From Tridacna crocea (lineage: Eukaryota; Mollusca; Bivalvia; Cardiida; Cardiidae): 64,000 bases of DNA. Location: NCBI GenBank assembly GCA_943736015.1, contig OX031061.1, positions 59,154,192-59,218,191 of the forward strand. Direction: 5' to 3'. Both the position numbers and the translations under genes were made by a program. Positions 1 to 14,200 of this stretch are shown here, piece after piece. The notes below the pieces were generated by a model. The model had not been told where the DNA came from and made no database searches. It saw only the letters and a list, made by a program, of their open reading frames with translations. Numbering within the stretch: the first letter of the stretch is position 1; each line of letters begins with the position of its first letter.

Positions 1-310
1 TGGGAAAAGGAAAAAATGCTGGTAACCAGCATTTTCTCCTTTTCTCACAATGTTTTCTAACCTATCTGATATCATCAATTCACTAATTTGTCGTCTGCAA
101 ATGCTTTGAATTTGGTGGAGTACAAAGCATTGTCGTTTGGTGAAGAGTGACACGTCATCACAAGGATGTTTCAAAGTCGTCTGGTGTAAGTAAACCCATT
201 AACATACAATCACGACTGAAAATGAAAGCTTTTGAAAATATTGTGAGAAAAGGAAAAAAAAAAAAATCTTGGTAGCCAGTATTTTCTACCTTTCCAACAA
301 TGTTTTCTCC
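1..310. mobile_element. two partial palindromic MITE copies at the window edge
   Basis: The GGTTACC/GGTAACC-centred hairpin at 1-56 is cut by the window start; a second, diverged copy lies at about 171-310 in the opposite arrangement. Other partial relatives are near 2870-2935, 7190-7250, 10680-10760, 10965-11020, 19310-19390, 30780-30860, 31080-31135, 39055-39125, 44090-44160 and 54330-54400. Confidence 0.65.
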
Positions 311-693
311 CCTTCCAGAATCAAATTTAAATATTTGAATCACGATTATTTTCTTGCATTCAAGCAGGACTAGTCTAAAATTTTGTCTTTTTTTTTAAAG
401 AGGTCAGGGAGTAACAATTAAACAATCGCTTGTACTTTGCACGTTTGCTGTCGAAATAAGAACAAATGTGGAAAAATGCAATGAATAAAAACAAAGGCGA
501 CAAAATACAATGGATAAAAACAAAGTAAGTCATTTGAAACAATGGGCAGCTTTGTACTTGCTTTTCCGGTTATTATAACTTCCTGGTTTTAGTGGAGCGG
601 TTACAACGCAGCTTTCCTTGTTTGAATGTGTTTGAATATTCACCCGACGACATTATTTGAGCCCTGTTATTTTAACTAGGTGAACTCTCCTAG

Positions 694-1198
694 TTAAAGG
701 TGGCCCTGCAGATTATGGGACACAAATAAAAAAAAAAATCATCCTTACACTCCCACAGCCTTTAATTTTCATTCATAAAACCGCAGTAGTTGAAAATTAT
801 CCAACAACAAGAGAAATTAAAGATTTGCTACGGGCTAGGTCGACACCAACGGGGAACACGGACCATTTTTACATGAGCAACTCGCTCATTTACATACCGG
901 AAATACATAGACGAAGCTTCAAACATAGCGTCCGAAGAAGACATTATGGAAAATAATACATGTTTGTTATGTCATGGAATTTAAGCGTCATCAGTCACGT
1001 GCCTTTCACTTGACATTCCCAAAATGCTTTTTAGATTTCTGCAGCGAAATCTAAAAATACCTTAAGAAGCCACGTAGCCCATCAGTTTTGTATGATTCTT
1101 AATTATTGATGATTTGTATTTTTTTTTATATAAATTTCAGTGATATGTATATATCTTTAATTTGGTGAAATGTGAAAAATCTAAATACCCACCTTTAA
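694..1198. mobile_element. TTAA-ended ~0.5-kb MITE, family 2
   Basis: TTAAAGGTGG at the left and its inverse CCACCTTTAA at the right. Full relatives lie at 11049-11580, 31176-31709 and 42600-43149. No coding capacity. Confidence 0.75.
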
Positions 1199-1217
1199 AG
1201 GCGCATTTAGACCTGCA

Positions 1218-1395
1218 AGCCACTGCCTACTTTCCCACATAACCATCGTCGAAACAATGGTCAGCGATGGGAGAGGAATGAATCCTGTCGCAATGACTAT
1301 CATCAATCCTCGGGGAGAAATTGGCCGTGCCAGGGATCGAACCCACGACCCCTTGTTCTCAAGTCCTACACGCTACCAACTGAGCTTACGGGACA
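1218..1395 (-). repeat. tRNA-derived SINE
   Basis: Minus strand begins GTCCCGTAAGCTCAGTTGG (A box region) with B box GGGTTCGATCCC, then a body of about 110 bp. A diverged relative lies at 45258-45438 in the same orientation. The shared non-tRNA body supports a SINE rather than a tRNA gene. Confidence 0.72.
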
Positions 1396-2049
1396 CTGAT
1401 TACTGACGAAGGAACATCTAATTACCATGCAGTGTGTAATAAATATATGAACCATACTTTGTGAGAAAGTGACTTAATGCATTTGCGAAAAGTATCGACT
1501 CAGGTCAGCCTGCGCAGGCTGACCTGAGCCGAAACTTTTCGCTATTGGTTAATTTTCTGTATGTCCAAGGACCAGTTTGCCGCATGATTCAGTGGGTTTT
1601 AATACAACACGGATTTTAGGGGTTTTAAATACAGTGAGGTACATGCATCATGGAGATGCATTAAGCCACCTTTTGCAAGAGCATGGGTCATATTTAGGCT
1701 GCGATGTGGAAATAAAGAGTACAAAATTTTGTAGTCTGACATAGAGTAATTGCTATGGCTTCCATTTAAATAATTCCTTCAGATTTTCTTCAAGGTTTTT
1801 TGAAATGCAATAAACTGCAATTGTACAGCGTATGGACAGGCGATTGAAGCGAACGATGTAGGTCCTGAATAGGCTGATTTTGATCTATGCTGGGGTGCAA
1901 AAGCCTTTTTTATTATACTGCAAAGAAATTTCGCGTGATCTGATTGGTTAACATGCCGGGAACATAATATCATGTTCCCTGGCAAAAACCACGTAAAACC
2001 AGATTCCCTTTTGAGTGCCCCGTAAACATCACTACACGTGCAATACATC

Positions 2050-3535
2050 ATCCAAAATGGCCATCAGTCTGCATATTTATGCGCCAAACTGCACGTTTTA
2101 GTGACGTCAGTTTCCAGTGACGTCAGTTTTCATTGGATTGCGGCACACAGAAGGGAATTTCTATTTCATCAGCATACTCGATTCGTGAAATTATAAAACA
2201 GGAAAATTTCGCTTAACGCGCTTTGAAAGGGTAAAACTTTGCAGTATAATAAATTCGTTGTACGGTCAGGTGGCAGGGGACTTGGAAACTTGTTCACGGC
2301 TGTGGTTAATCATGTCGCCACCTCGCCTTCGGCTCGGGGCGACATGATTAACCACAGCCGTGAACAAGTTTCCAAGTCCCCTGCCACCTGACCGTACAAC
2401 TAATAATGTCCCCCTTAGAGTTGGCGAAAGGGTTCAAATGAAACAGTTTAACGTCACGGGTTCATCAACATCCTCTCCTGTATAAACTAGTCTAGTCAAG
2501 GATGTGATTTACGATAACATTGTAGTGAACATACTCAGTTACGTATAACTAAATAGGCTCATACAGTAATCAACAAAGGATATTTTGCTTTCGGAATAAG
2601 ATCAAAACGTGATTTCATCGATTGAAAACCATAAGATTGGATTATTGTGTTCACGAATGAAATGATATTTTACAGTTCTGCATGTATACATCAAAACAAT
2701 CAGTTTTTTCCTTTTCATATAAAATTAAAAACAGAATAAAATAAATAATTTAAATGTTGTACATAAAGTAATGTTAACGTGTGGGACAACCGCTTCCATG
2801 AGGACGTTTTTGCGATATCGTCAGCATCGTTTTTTAATCCTTTAACAAAAATACCGTGTTTAAAAGAGCATGAAGGCGACAGCATTTGGAAATATTGTGG
2901 GAAGAAAATAATGGTGACCAGCATTTTCTAAATTTAAAGAAATTTCAACAAATAGTGTTTTCAATTTTTGGCCTGAAAAAAAGTTGGACAGACCTTAATT
3001 TTGTCTTTTAATTCACAGACTAGCATGTAAGAAACCAAATAAAAATGAGCAATGCTATGGCAAAAGGGGTTTAATGATTTCCATGATACATTCTCCCAAT
3101 TCAATCATCACATAATTATTGACCTATTCAAGTCTAGTTTATCCAACAATTGACTGAAACTGAAGGTGAAATATTAATTGTACGGTAAGATGGCAGGGAC
3201 TTGGAAACTTGCTTACGGCTGTGTTGAATCATGTCGCCCTGAGCCGAAAGGCAAGGTGGCGACATGTTTCACCACATTTGTGAAAAAGTTTCTAAGTCCC
3301 CTGCCACCTGACCGTACAAAAAGTTTATTACACTGCAAAAGTATTACCATTTCAACGTTTGTTAAGCGAATTTTGACAGTTTTTTTATTTAAAAGTAGAA
3401 TTTCCGTTCTGAGTGCCACAGGTCAATGAAAACTGATGTCACTGGAAACTGTCGTCAATGAAACCTTGGTAATACGTGCTTGGCGCATAATCTTTATGTT
3501 AATCTTGATCGAAGCCGCCATATTGGATGTTATAT
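2050..3535. repeat. inverted pair of CRE-bearing palindromic elements upstream of exon 1
   Basis: About 350 bp at 2050-2400 recurs in reverse at about 3180-3535; a third relative is at about 62396-62745. The left unit contains two TGACGTCA sites (2101-2108 and 2117-2124); the right unit has mutated versions. The span ends about 330 bp upstream of the receptor ATG. The material between (2400-3180) includes a partial MITE and no gene. Confidence 0.65.
2257..2400. repeat. perfect 63-bp inverted repeat with 18-nt loop
   Basis: The arms 2257-2319 and 2338-2400 are exact reverse complements by eye, from GTTGTACGGTCAGGTGGCAG to TAATCATGTCGCC. The loop is 2320-2337. Diverged relatives lie at 3179-3320 and 62610-62745. 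It sits in the CRE-bearing element described next. Confidence 0.9.
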
Positions 3536-3860
3536 TCATAGCGTAGTCAAGTAAACGGGGCTCCCGAAAAGGAAACTGCTTTTACGCTAGTTTTGCTAGT
3601 GTAAATGATAGATATGTTCGGGGTATAATATCCAATCAGAAGATGAGAAATTTCTATGCAGTATTACAATGATCATCTTTTGACATGCAGAAAAATTCAC
3701 CAGTAGCAAAAGTGTTTCGACCAATGTCAACGTTCCCGCATGGACCGCGCGCGCTGACCTGGTCGATACTTTTTGTAGATGTATTAAACCTCCTTGTCAC
3801 AGGGCATGACTCATATATTTTATCTGAAGTAAAGTGGATAGTCTATAAATCGGTGTGACA

Positions 3861-3924
3861 ATGATAACTAGAATAATTCTTTATATTATTGTACTTTGTG
3901 CTGAATCTTCAAATGGGCTTCTAG
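3861..3924 (+). CDS. exon 1: signal peptide
   Basis: ATG at 3861 opens MITRIILYIIVLCAESSNGL, a short basic start followed by a hydrophobic core and a small-residue region, typical of a cleaved signal peptide. An in-frame TAA at 3846 lies just upstream, so no longer N-terminus exists in this frame. The exon ends after 21 codons plus one base at a GTAAAT donor (3925), giving phase 1, which matches the next exon. Only 450 bp of intron separate it from the first ectodomain exon. No convincing TATA box or initiator was identified; the upstream kilobase is filled by palindromic repeats, and a non-coding 5' exon is possible. Confidence 0.75.
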
Positions 3925-6416
3925 GTAAATATATATTTTCTTCGTGATAAAAGTTTATACAATAAATGTTATTATACTTTCAATTTCGACCCTTTTTCGT
4001 TATAAACGATCAAACTAGCATCCTCCAAAAGTGAGTGAACTGTTTATGATGTCACACTAGCAACTGATATCAAAGAAAATTAGCTAAACATTCTTTTCTT
4101 CCCATTTTTTGTCTGTTTCTAAAGTTCAGCCTGCACATTCCACACAGGCTGGCCTGAGAAGACACTATTTTGGTTTTTTTTTTGTGTGCGTCAGCATACA
4201 GTACAACCCAAAAATATATTTTGGACGTTTATTTGGCAAGATGGATCCATATTATGTAATGGCTTGCTCGGTATATTCTATCAGGCCACTAAGAGGCGTG
4301 AAACTCACCTTTTCCAGAGTGCCATTCATATGTATTGTCCTGAGTCAAATTGTCTATTTTACCTCCTGTTTCAGTATACAAGAACGACTGTGGTACACTA
4401 ACAGTTTCCGAGCCCGCTATCGACAGTAAGCGTGTACTGTTAACATTTATTCCACATGGCACAGTGAACCAAGAAACAGAGGTGGAATGGAAGTTACATG
4501 CTACATGGACGATCAACAATTCGTCGAAATACATCCTGTCGTCTCAACAATATATCTACACGATGGATCTCTACTACGAGAAAAGCGATAAGGGACCGTA
4601 TTCAGCCAAACTTATCACGCCAGCTGAAGAATGTTCAAGTGGGTGGGTGAGCTTAGATATCCGTAATGGTGTGTTTAACGTCACTGCCAAGGACACAGTT
4701 TTACAAGGTAAATTGTTAAAAGTAGGAATGCATCCTGGCACAAATTCAGCAGGTTCTTTGCTTCTCGTCTCTATTATCGTATCGCCAAGTAGCCATCGCC
4801 TGGTCCATATTCTCCGATCTTCCTTCAGCACACTCTGTATCTTTATATCAGAGGAGAATGTCTAAATTTGAAGAAACACAACTACTAATTGGCCAAACCA
4901 TTTGGGTTAGGCATTCAGAAGTTGTGTTACTTTCCCATTAAAAAAATCATGAAAGTAATACCAAGAATATTCTTAATAATGGTTATTGATCACGGTTCCA
5001 GTCCGCCCAGGAAAAGTATTACAAAACCAATGTACCGAGGCTACAATAAATCAAAGTACTGAAAGTACTGACAGACTAGCGAATTTGAAACTGTTAAGTA
5101 GCTATGGTAGATGTAAATCTTTTAAGATTTATACCAGACTGAAGAAATATTGTCAGATTTGGTTTCTGAGTCCGTTCCAGGTCCATCGGTTCATTCTGGT
5201 TATTAAATCCAATCCGGTTCTCTTCAAATGCTGTTCAATCCATTGACTTTATCCTGCCCTCTTGACTATTTTCTTCTCTAAACAAGAAATACTACGAAAA
5301 ACTTCAGTTTGTTAACGTTTAATTTAAACAGGTTATTTTGTTGAGATTAAATCCCTGTCTAAAAACACATCTTTAGATAGAAACAAATGAGAGGTAAATT
5401 GTGTTTTGCATATACAGCTGGGCTTTTAGTTATTTCCATAGCATAGCATTTGAAAAGATAAAACAAATACGATTGTCTGTGGCCTATAACAAACAAAATG
5501 AATACGAAGTTTCATAAAATTTTGTCCAATAGTTAAAGAGATATCAATCCATAATGGAAATATACATCAAGCCCCCTTTTCCGATGACACGGCATCAAAT
5601 GAAAAAAAAAAAAAATCTTTATCGGTGGACTGTCATAAGGAATACATGAATGATGTTTCACCAGTTTTCATCAAGAATTTTAAAAGACGTCTATCTGAAC
5701 AGAGGAGCGGACAGACAGTGCGGCACAAGATCAGTCTGTACAATCTGTTCTTGGATCTATACTGGTCGATAATGGGATTTTTTTTAAACTTTGAAATAAC
5801 AATATTCAGGTTTTCACCATCCGCCAGAAAGTTTTATATAACCTTTTTTAGCAGGTTGAGAATTAACTTGGATTATACAGTGAAAATTAATCCGTTACCA
5901 CACAGCAAAATTTTATACCTATCCAAATTGAAAGCATTTGCAGATGGCAATTTCAAAGTGGCTCAAAGGGTGCAATTTTGCTTTGACAGATTAGAACACG
6001 TTGTGGGAAAAGGAGAAAATGCTGGTTACCAGCATTTTCTCCTTTTCCCACGATGTTTTCAAAAGGCTTCTTCCTCGGGGGCGTTAAAAGTTGTCATTGT
6101 GTGGTAAAGGGTTAACAGCACAGGATGCAATAGTTAACTATTTGAGCTCATAGCTTCCCCTCCTACAGGAAGAGAAAGTTCTAAGAAGTAAAATTTTCTC
6201 TTGTCTGAAGATATAAATTTACATGAAATACATATACGAACACCTTTAAAAGGTAGTTTTTAGAAGTCGAAATTTTCATTCTCACCTTCATATGTCAACG
6301 CTCGGCAGCTTGCTGCAAATGCCGCTGAACAGCAATATCAAAACGCCTTTTAAATAGTTCGATACTTCTCAAGTACATAAGAACAAAATAATGTCGAGAT
6401 CATTGTAAATTTAATC

Positions 6417-6447
<31 letters not shown>

Positions 6448-9400
6448 AAAAAGAATGTTTCTTAAAGGAATGAAATCGAATTCGTAAAAAGTATCCTTTT
6501 TGACAAATGCAAAATACTTTTGATCAGTTTATTGATACAATGGTGTTGCTACAGCAACAAATAAACCGTAGCTATTATAAGCCAATCGAAAAATGACGTC
6601 ATTCGGACCTACTTCCACATCACAACGCATAAAGAACTAACCAGTGGGATCGTACATGTAAATTTACGATCCCTGAACTAACCAATCGGATAGTTTCTTT
6701 GAATGACGTATCGCTGATAGACGTCTTTCCTCTGTTGACAACGTTATTCTGTCTTTGTGAGAAGTAAAATTTCAACGAAATAAATTCCTTTGAATCAGCA
6801 AGTGTTTATACAAAATGTTCTCTTTCAAAAAAATATCATTTTTCTTCTATCAATGTTGTATTTGACTTTATGATTAAGGACTAGGTTATTGTTACGCATC
6901 GGCGTGGCCCAGTTTTGATTTCGGAGACCCGTGGAAAGAAAAAAGGTAAATCAGTTGAAATCAAAATATGTGTCACTCTGGCCAGCATAATGTACCGATG
7001 TATAGCCTAGGTTCCAGTCTGATCGCTTCTTTCCGTATATACGAGTATGAACGTTTTAACACGCAGAAAGTTTTAACTTTTTCTTTTGATCGTCACGGTG
7101 CTTAAGGTTCAGCAAGAATTTATAGATAATTAACCCTTAACCGCTCACTTGAAACGACTCTGAAAAGCAAGCTTTTAAAAATATCGAGGGGAGAGGGAAA
7201 ACTGCAATTGGAAACCGGCAGTCTTTTTATTTTACCACAATGTTTCTACCCTATCAAGAACAAATTCCGTCGCTAATTTGGGTCACCCTGAATTTGTCGT
7301 CTACGTTTGAAATTTCTTCGTCAGGTCAAGAATAAACACTTATCGGAATGAATTGTTATCATAATCACTTACTTCCATCATTATTAGAACTGTAATCTTT
7401 ACGTAAAATCACCCATTTATTTTCCTCGAAAGAATTTCCTTCAACTATACATTTTTTCCAAAACTGAACAACACAATGATAAAATTATCTTGACACGAAG
7501 AATCCCACTCTCCTAGAGTGCATCGGAGGTGTTCATAGTTTTTATAAGAACACAGACCAAAGGCCTGAATCTCTGTAACTGTACACGATATATTTACGTT
7601 GAAGTTATCCATAATAAATTGTGTAGAAAAGTTATCTATGTAAAAAAGTCAACAAATTTATCAAGCGTCTAGGGAGAACTCGGAAGAGTCCCTCTAAGCG
7701 TTATTAGAAAATGCGATAAGATACGCTACTGGTTAAAATTTTTACAGTTGCCCCAAAACAGTGTTGTTAGACTAGTGTACAAAATGTTAAAAAAAAGACG
7801 CTGACTCTAATTTCTCGTTTAATAAACTTAATTGGGCCCATCATGTTAAAAAACTTCTTCAATCACTCGGATTCAATAACTTGTGGATAAATCAAGAAAT
7901 TGAATCAATAAACTTTCAGCTTATCAAACAACGCATATATGATCAATATTATCAATCTTGGTACTCAAATATAAACAGCTCTCCACTTCTTCATTATTAC
8001 AGTATTTCCAAGCACTCATTTACACAAGAAAAATATCTCAATTTTATCTCGGACAAAAATCTAAGAATCGCCCTATGATGTAAATTCCGAACTGCGTCTC
8101 ATAACTTAGAAATAGAAACGGGCAGATATCAGAATATTCCTCGAGCAGAAAGAATTTGTAAAGTCTGTACAATGAACGTAACTGAAAGTGACTATCATTT
8201 CTTGTCAGCGTGTCCATTCTATCGAGCTTTACGAAGGCAATTTCTAAAACCATTTTTCTGTCGGTGGCCAACATTGAACAAGTCTGAAATTTTGATGTCT
8301 TCTTCAAATAAAAAGGTTGTATATAACCTGGCAAGGTATATCAACCATGCTATTATGTTAAGACAGGCTTCACTCTCATAATGATAAATCATTGAAATAC
8401 TGATGAAAATGCCGTAAAACCATTATGTTTTCAAAGGTTTTAAATTGTATCAAATATCAATGTTATTCTATATCATTGTGTCTCTCTCTAAGTTTTAAGA
8501 AAACCCTATATAAGTTATAGAGGCATAAGCTGTACATTGTATTCAAATATTTGTGTGCTTGTAAGCAAACAAGTAAATTACGTTATTGCATTTCAAAAGA
8601 TATTTAAATAGATGTATATTGTATAACGTATATATGTTAACTTTGCTGAGTTACGCCGCCTTCTACTTTTCCGTTTTCAGTGGTCATTTGTTGGAGAATA
8701 TTAATTACCATCTCTACTCTACACCTACCTTCGCATGACATATCACCTTTGCCACACTGTTTTTATAAAGAAGCTCCAAAAATCGCATGTTTTCAAAGGC
8801 TTTAATTCGAAAAAATCATAAGATTTTGACTTCTGGATGATTTGTCTCCTTTTGCTGCAATGTTTTCAAAAGCTTAACACAAAAATAGCTCAAAATATAG
8901 TAACCTTTATGTCATCTATTTCCACAATGTTTCCAATAGCTTTTCCTCTGAAAACGCGCACATAGAGATGTTTTCAAAAGTGCTGCTCTAAAGAAAAATA
9001 AAACTATTCCAATCCTGAAACACCTTTTACCACAATGTTTTCAATAGCCTTCCTCTTTAATGAGCGCGAAAAGCACAATATTTTCAAAAGCATTACTCTA
9101 AGAAAGTATAAAAAATCGTTTGTACATACTATTATACAGGCTTTACAAAGTCTCATACTAGATAAGAGAATTTCAAATCTTCCTTATAATGTTAAGTATA
9201 CAGATAAAGTGTTACGGGAGACCACTCCTTCCTGCATGGCATTCTCCCGATTTAAATACAATACCTGGCTACTGCGTCAGGGAGATATCTCTTTGGCTCA
9301 GTGGTTAAGGTATTGGCCTTGCGTCCGGGAGTTCCGGGGTTCGAATCCCGCTTGGTACCTTATTTCTGCCATGCATTTATTCATTTGTTTCTTTGTTACG

Positions 9401-11253
9401 GACTTTGTTCGTAAGATGGGGGCTCGTCCGGGATTGGCCATTGAGCCATTAATCCCATTTGTTGTCCAAAATCGGACTTCCTGCCTAAAAAAAAAAAAAG
9501 GCTTTGAGTCATCAATAAATGATGACTTTAAGAGGGGGTGTGTTACGGGAGACCACTCCTTCCTGCATGGCATTCTCCCGGTTTAAATAAAATACCTGGC
9601 TACTGCGTCAGGGAGATATCTCTTTGGCTCAGTGGTTAAGGTATTGGCCTTGCGTCCGGGAGTTCCGGGGTTCGAATCCCGCTCGGTACCTTATTTCTGC
9701 CATGCATTTATTCATTTGTTTCTTTGTTACGGACTTTGTGCGTAAGAAAAGTTGTATATGCATCTTCTAATTTTCGTTTAAAACAAAAAATCTTAATATA
9801 AAATGAGCAATATTTTTTTTTTCCACAATATGTATATACATACTTGAAAAGCAGCCAGTTTCTAATAAAGATTATTTACAGTGAAGCGTAAGTGTAAAGG
9901 AAATCAAGAGAGCACGAATAAGTACACTTGTCAATTGGATATGGAGTAATATTGAATACCATATAAACACCAGAAAAATAATTCAAACTATTCTCTCAGC
10001 GATAGAATCATCCCAATTTCGCTAAAAAATGGACAAGATCTTCAATCATAACAGGTCACCTGTAATTTTCACTTACAGAATAGCTTCTTTACTCTCTTTC
10101 CCGCTTAATAGTTTTAAGTAAATAAAAAAATCACGTTGACTACTCTGTTGTTTTATCATTGATATTTTGCAAAATGTACATTGTTTACATTGAAGCAAAT
10201 AAAATGTATTATATTATATTGTATTGTATTGTATTGTATTGTGTATTTACGTCGAACAAAGGAATAGGGTGTATCTCAATATTAAGGCAATCATTTTGCT
10301 TTCATGTTTGCCGACAAGCTGAACGTACATTCCGGTTACGCGGGATTAATGAAAGACAAGCGTTAATGTAAATGAACCCTTAAACCGCTTATTACGCCTG
10401 TCTCTTTTGCAGACAAGGCAGATGATTCTATGATTTGCACAGAATATGCAATCTTATGTCGGTCGGACCTGCAGTGTGAGCTATATTGTAATAACCCGAT
10501 TAAAACAGCCCTAGGTGGCGTTGCACTAATTAAGCACTTTTCCCGAAATGTAAAATGTCAATTTCATCAATCCAGCGCTCTAGTATAAGGGTTAACAGAG
10601 TCATAGATTACAAGAATCTTGTAAACGTTCCTTATAGGACTTATGACGTCAACCATCAATTGGTTATCCTTAATAGGATGGTAAACATTGTGAATAACGG
10701 AGAAAATGTTCGTTGCCACTATTTTCTCATGTTCCTACATGGTTTCAAAATACCCTTCCCTTTCTTAAAGGTCATTAAAACTCAGCATTGTAATCTAAAA
10801 GTTACATCTCCGTTTTGAACATTGAAAGTCGTTTGTTTGAGACTCTTTATCAGTCTAGTTATAGTATATTTCAAATAAAATGGTAAACAAATAAAAAAGC
10901 CTTTTAACTGAACGACAAAACTTTGACAACTTCAAGAAGAATGTATATTTACTTTTGAAAAATGAGAAAGCGCTAGTAACCAGTATTTTTTCCCTTTACC
11001 ACTGTGTTTAGTATTTTTCCCAGCCAAACGGCACATTTTCAGCTTCACTTAAATGTGGGTATTTAGGTTTTTCGCATCACACCAAATTAGAAAATATGTA
11101 TATTATTGAAATTCATATGAAAAAAAAAAAAAAAAAACATGAATCATTAATAATTAAGAATGATGATATTACACTCACAAAAAACTTTTTGGGGATGGTA
11201 TTCCCGTAAAAGGCTACGTAGCCCCTTAAGCTATTTTAGATTTCGCGCCAAAA

Positions 11254-11284
<31 letters not shown>

Positions 11285-14200
11285 CATTGTTGGCATCATA
11301 ACATATCAAAAATGTAATTATTTTCCATAATGTCTTCTTAGGACGCTTTGTTTGAAGCTTCGTCTGTGTATTTCCAGTATGTGAATAAGCAAGTTGCATA
11401 GACCTTGTTTCGCGTCGGCGTCGACCTTGGCTGTAGTAAATCTCTAATTTGTCTTGTTGTTGGATGATTTTCGACTACTGGAGTTTTATGAATGAAAATT
11501 ATACGGCTTTGAGAGTATAAAGATTATTTTTTTGTATTTATGTAACATTTTTGGCCCAAAATCTGAAGGGCCACTTCTAACTTATTATCTGCTAATTGCT
11601 TTAATGTAGGGTTTTGTATAGCGTTACTAAGATGGAAAACATTGTGGGGAAGTCAAACAAAATGTTGATTATCATTATTTGCTACTTTTCCTACAATGCT
11701 TTCAAAAGCCTCTTCTTCAACATTATTAGTATCACAGTATTGTGATCTATTGTGATCTAAAAGGCTGAATCTCAGTTTCTATACTCTAAAAGGCACCTTT
11801 CTAGAAACTCCTTGGTCTCTCAATAAAATTATCTCTGGTATAAAACGGTAAAGCCTTTCAAGAAATTAGTCGTCCCGTCACAAAATTACAGTTTTAGACC
11901 TATTAAAACTGATTGTATTTTCAAGCAAAAACTATTCCTTAATCCTTTACCATACCCTATCAAGTATTGTTTTAACAACCCTGAGAAAGATGCCATTTGA
12001 GAACTTTATTTTGAAAAGGAGAAATTTTCTTGACTCTTTACACGAAGTAAAAAAAAAAAAAAAAAAAAAAAAAACAGGCTTTCCGAAATTGAATGCATTT
12101 TAAGGTAGCAACTTTTTGATCTGGCACCATTGATGGAACCTGTCTGAAATAGGATGGAAGAGATTTAAGGAGAAGGAAATAAATGTCTGTTAGCACCGTA
12201 TTCTACTCTTCCGACCAAAATTTAACAAGCCTTCTTCCTAAAGACCTTTTAAACTCATTATTGGGGTAATAAAGGGGTAGATCTAAGTTTCTATACAAAG
12301 ATAAATCGTATACGGGTAACGGTAAATCGAAACCCTTTGCTGTCACATAAATCTTTTCCAATTTTTCCTTCAAATGAATTGGACAGGAGTTTCAGAAAAG
12401 TCCTTTCGTTTTAATCTTTTTTTTTCAACATATTTTCACAAGCCTTCTTCAGGTTTGTTAAAACTCAGGATTGTGAACTGGTCTTCATTGCACAGGATCA
12501 CTGCACAACTCTATAGACTTTGCTGTATCAGGAGAGGCGATTTAAGTACAGGAAAATGTATCGCTTTATATTATGACTATATTCGTAACTCGCCTTCTAA
12601 CAATACTTTCAGAACTTTGATTTTCATAATCCCAACAGTAACTGGACCATTAATTACGTCTGAAGACAATTAATGTTATGAAGCGGAACGTTAACAAATC
12701 CACATTCTACACACCGAATAAGGACACTTGTGCTAGAAGAACTTTTCCTTGAAAAAACGCAGAACATCTGCTAAAATAAGAAATTGAGATGCTCCAGTAT
12801 CACGTAAAATTTTCATAGGGGTAGATTGGGCAAAATAACAAATCGCCTAGTAAGTCACACCTATTTATATCAGCTTGATCGATAAACAGCTATACAAACT
12901 GTTTCTAAGAATAATCACAATGGGAAAAACCAATAAATATTCCTTATGCTTGCAGAATATTCTACAAACTGCAGGTCTCTGTAAATCCTATCTACATAAC
13001 AGTATACATGTAATGGTTTGTACATAGACAAAGCCTTAAATAACTGATGTAAACTTCCGTTTGATTAGCACTTCTCCCTCTGAAATTTTGTCGAATGTTA
13101 AGGTTTTATGACCATGTTTTAAAAATACACTAAGACAAAGCGGTATTTTAGTTTAAACATATTTTATTCATCAATTACATATAAATACAAAGATCTAAAG
13201 AGAAATCAACAAATTAACAAACAATAACTGACGAAATGGATCAGAACGAAAGCTAGGCTTATATTGTTCTTCTCCAAAATTTCAGGTACACAGTTACAGG
13301 TTGATAACGTAATAAAAAATCATAATGGTATTTTGATTGCTATTGAAAGAAAACCGTGGGAAAGAAAAACAGAACAGGAAAATAAGCTAAAAAATAAGCT
13401 GAATTATAAGCTGAATTGGTGTGGAGTGTTTCACTGTGGGAACGGGGAGGAAATTTTCGCAAACAATTGACCTCCTCCATGACCATCACATATCAAGCGG
13501 TATTTTGATTTTATTCAAACGTATATATACGTTCAAATCACATAAAAGATGTTTCGTCTTCATTCGAATATGTTACTTGTACTCTAATTTGATTTGTAAG
13601 ATATGATCTTTAATGGTACAAACACTATCTATTTTTATCATATTTGTTTTTCTTGCCAGCTCCAACCGGCTGTGGTATTCTTTACAAGGGACCTAAAAGG
13701 ATAAAACCTGGTGACGAAGTAGTGCTGAAATATCACCGAACACAAAGAGACGAATATATTCGACAACTTAGAGTTAAAACCGACGATTGTGCGGAGCAAT
13801 TTGGCTGTCCAGTTAACGAAGCGTGGTACGAGGAAGAGTCTACAGAGTACAGTTCCATGTACTTATATAAATTCAGGAACTTTTCGTCCGAAATGGAAGG
13901 GAACTATCTCATCCAATGTACAAATAGGTCAAGTCATAACAATGCCACCAACGATGTCAAGCTTATTATACCAGGTTTGAGTGAAATCTATACGCTCATT
14001 AAGCGAATATTAATCAATGAAAATTAATTTCATTTTATATTACTATGTACTATTACTCTATATCCACTTATTCGACCAGCCTTGTCTCTACTCTCTTTTC
14101 TCAGACAGTTTTACCATTTCTCGATCAAAACAAATATCTTAATAACTAAAAACGAAAAAAAGAATGGCAGAAATAGTGACTAGAATATCCTTTCGTATAT

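Noticed and set aside
3843-3849. TATAAAT as the receptor's TATA box
   Set aside because: Only about 12 bases before the ATG, too close to place a transcription start and leader for this exon.
5625-6107. 160-residue plus-strand frame
   Set aside because: Its second half is a TTAA MITE including the palindrome; the first half has no recognisable domain.
9294-9348. Functional tRNA gene in the LTR
   Set aside because: A and B boxes are good, but the acceptor stem does not pair, the T stem has two mismatches and the sequence repeats as part of an LTR.
9035-9586. 183-residue plus-strand frame
   Set aside because: It runs through the LTR, primer-binding site and A-run of the mini LTR element, so it is chance coding.
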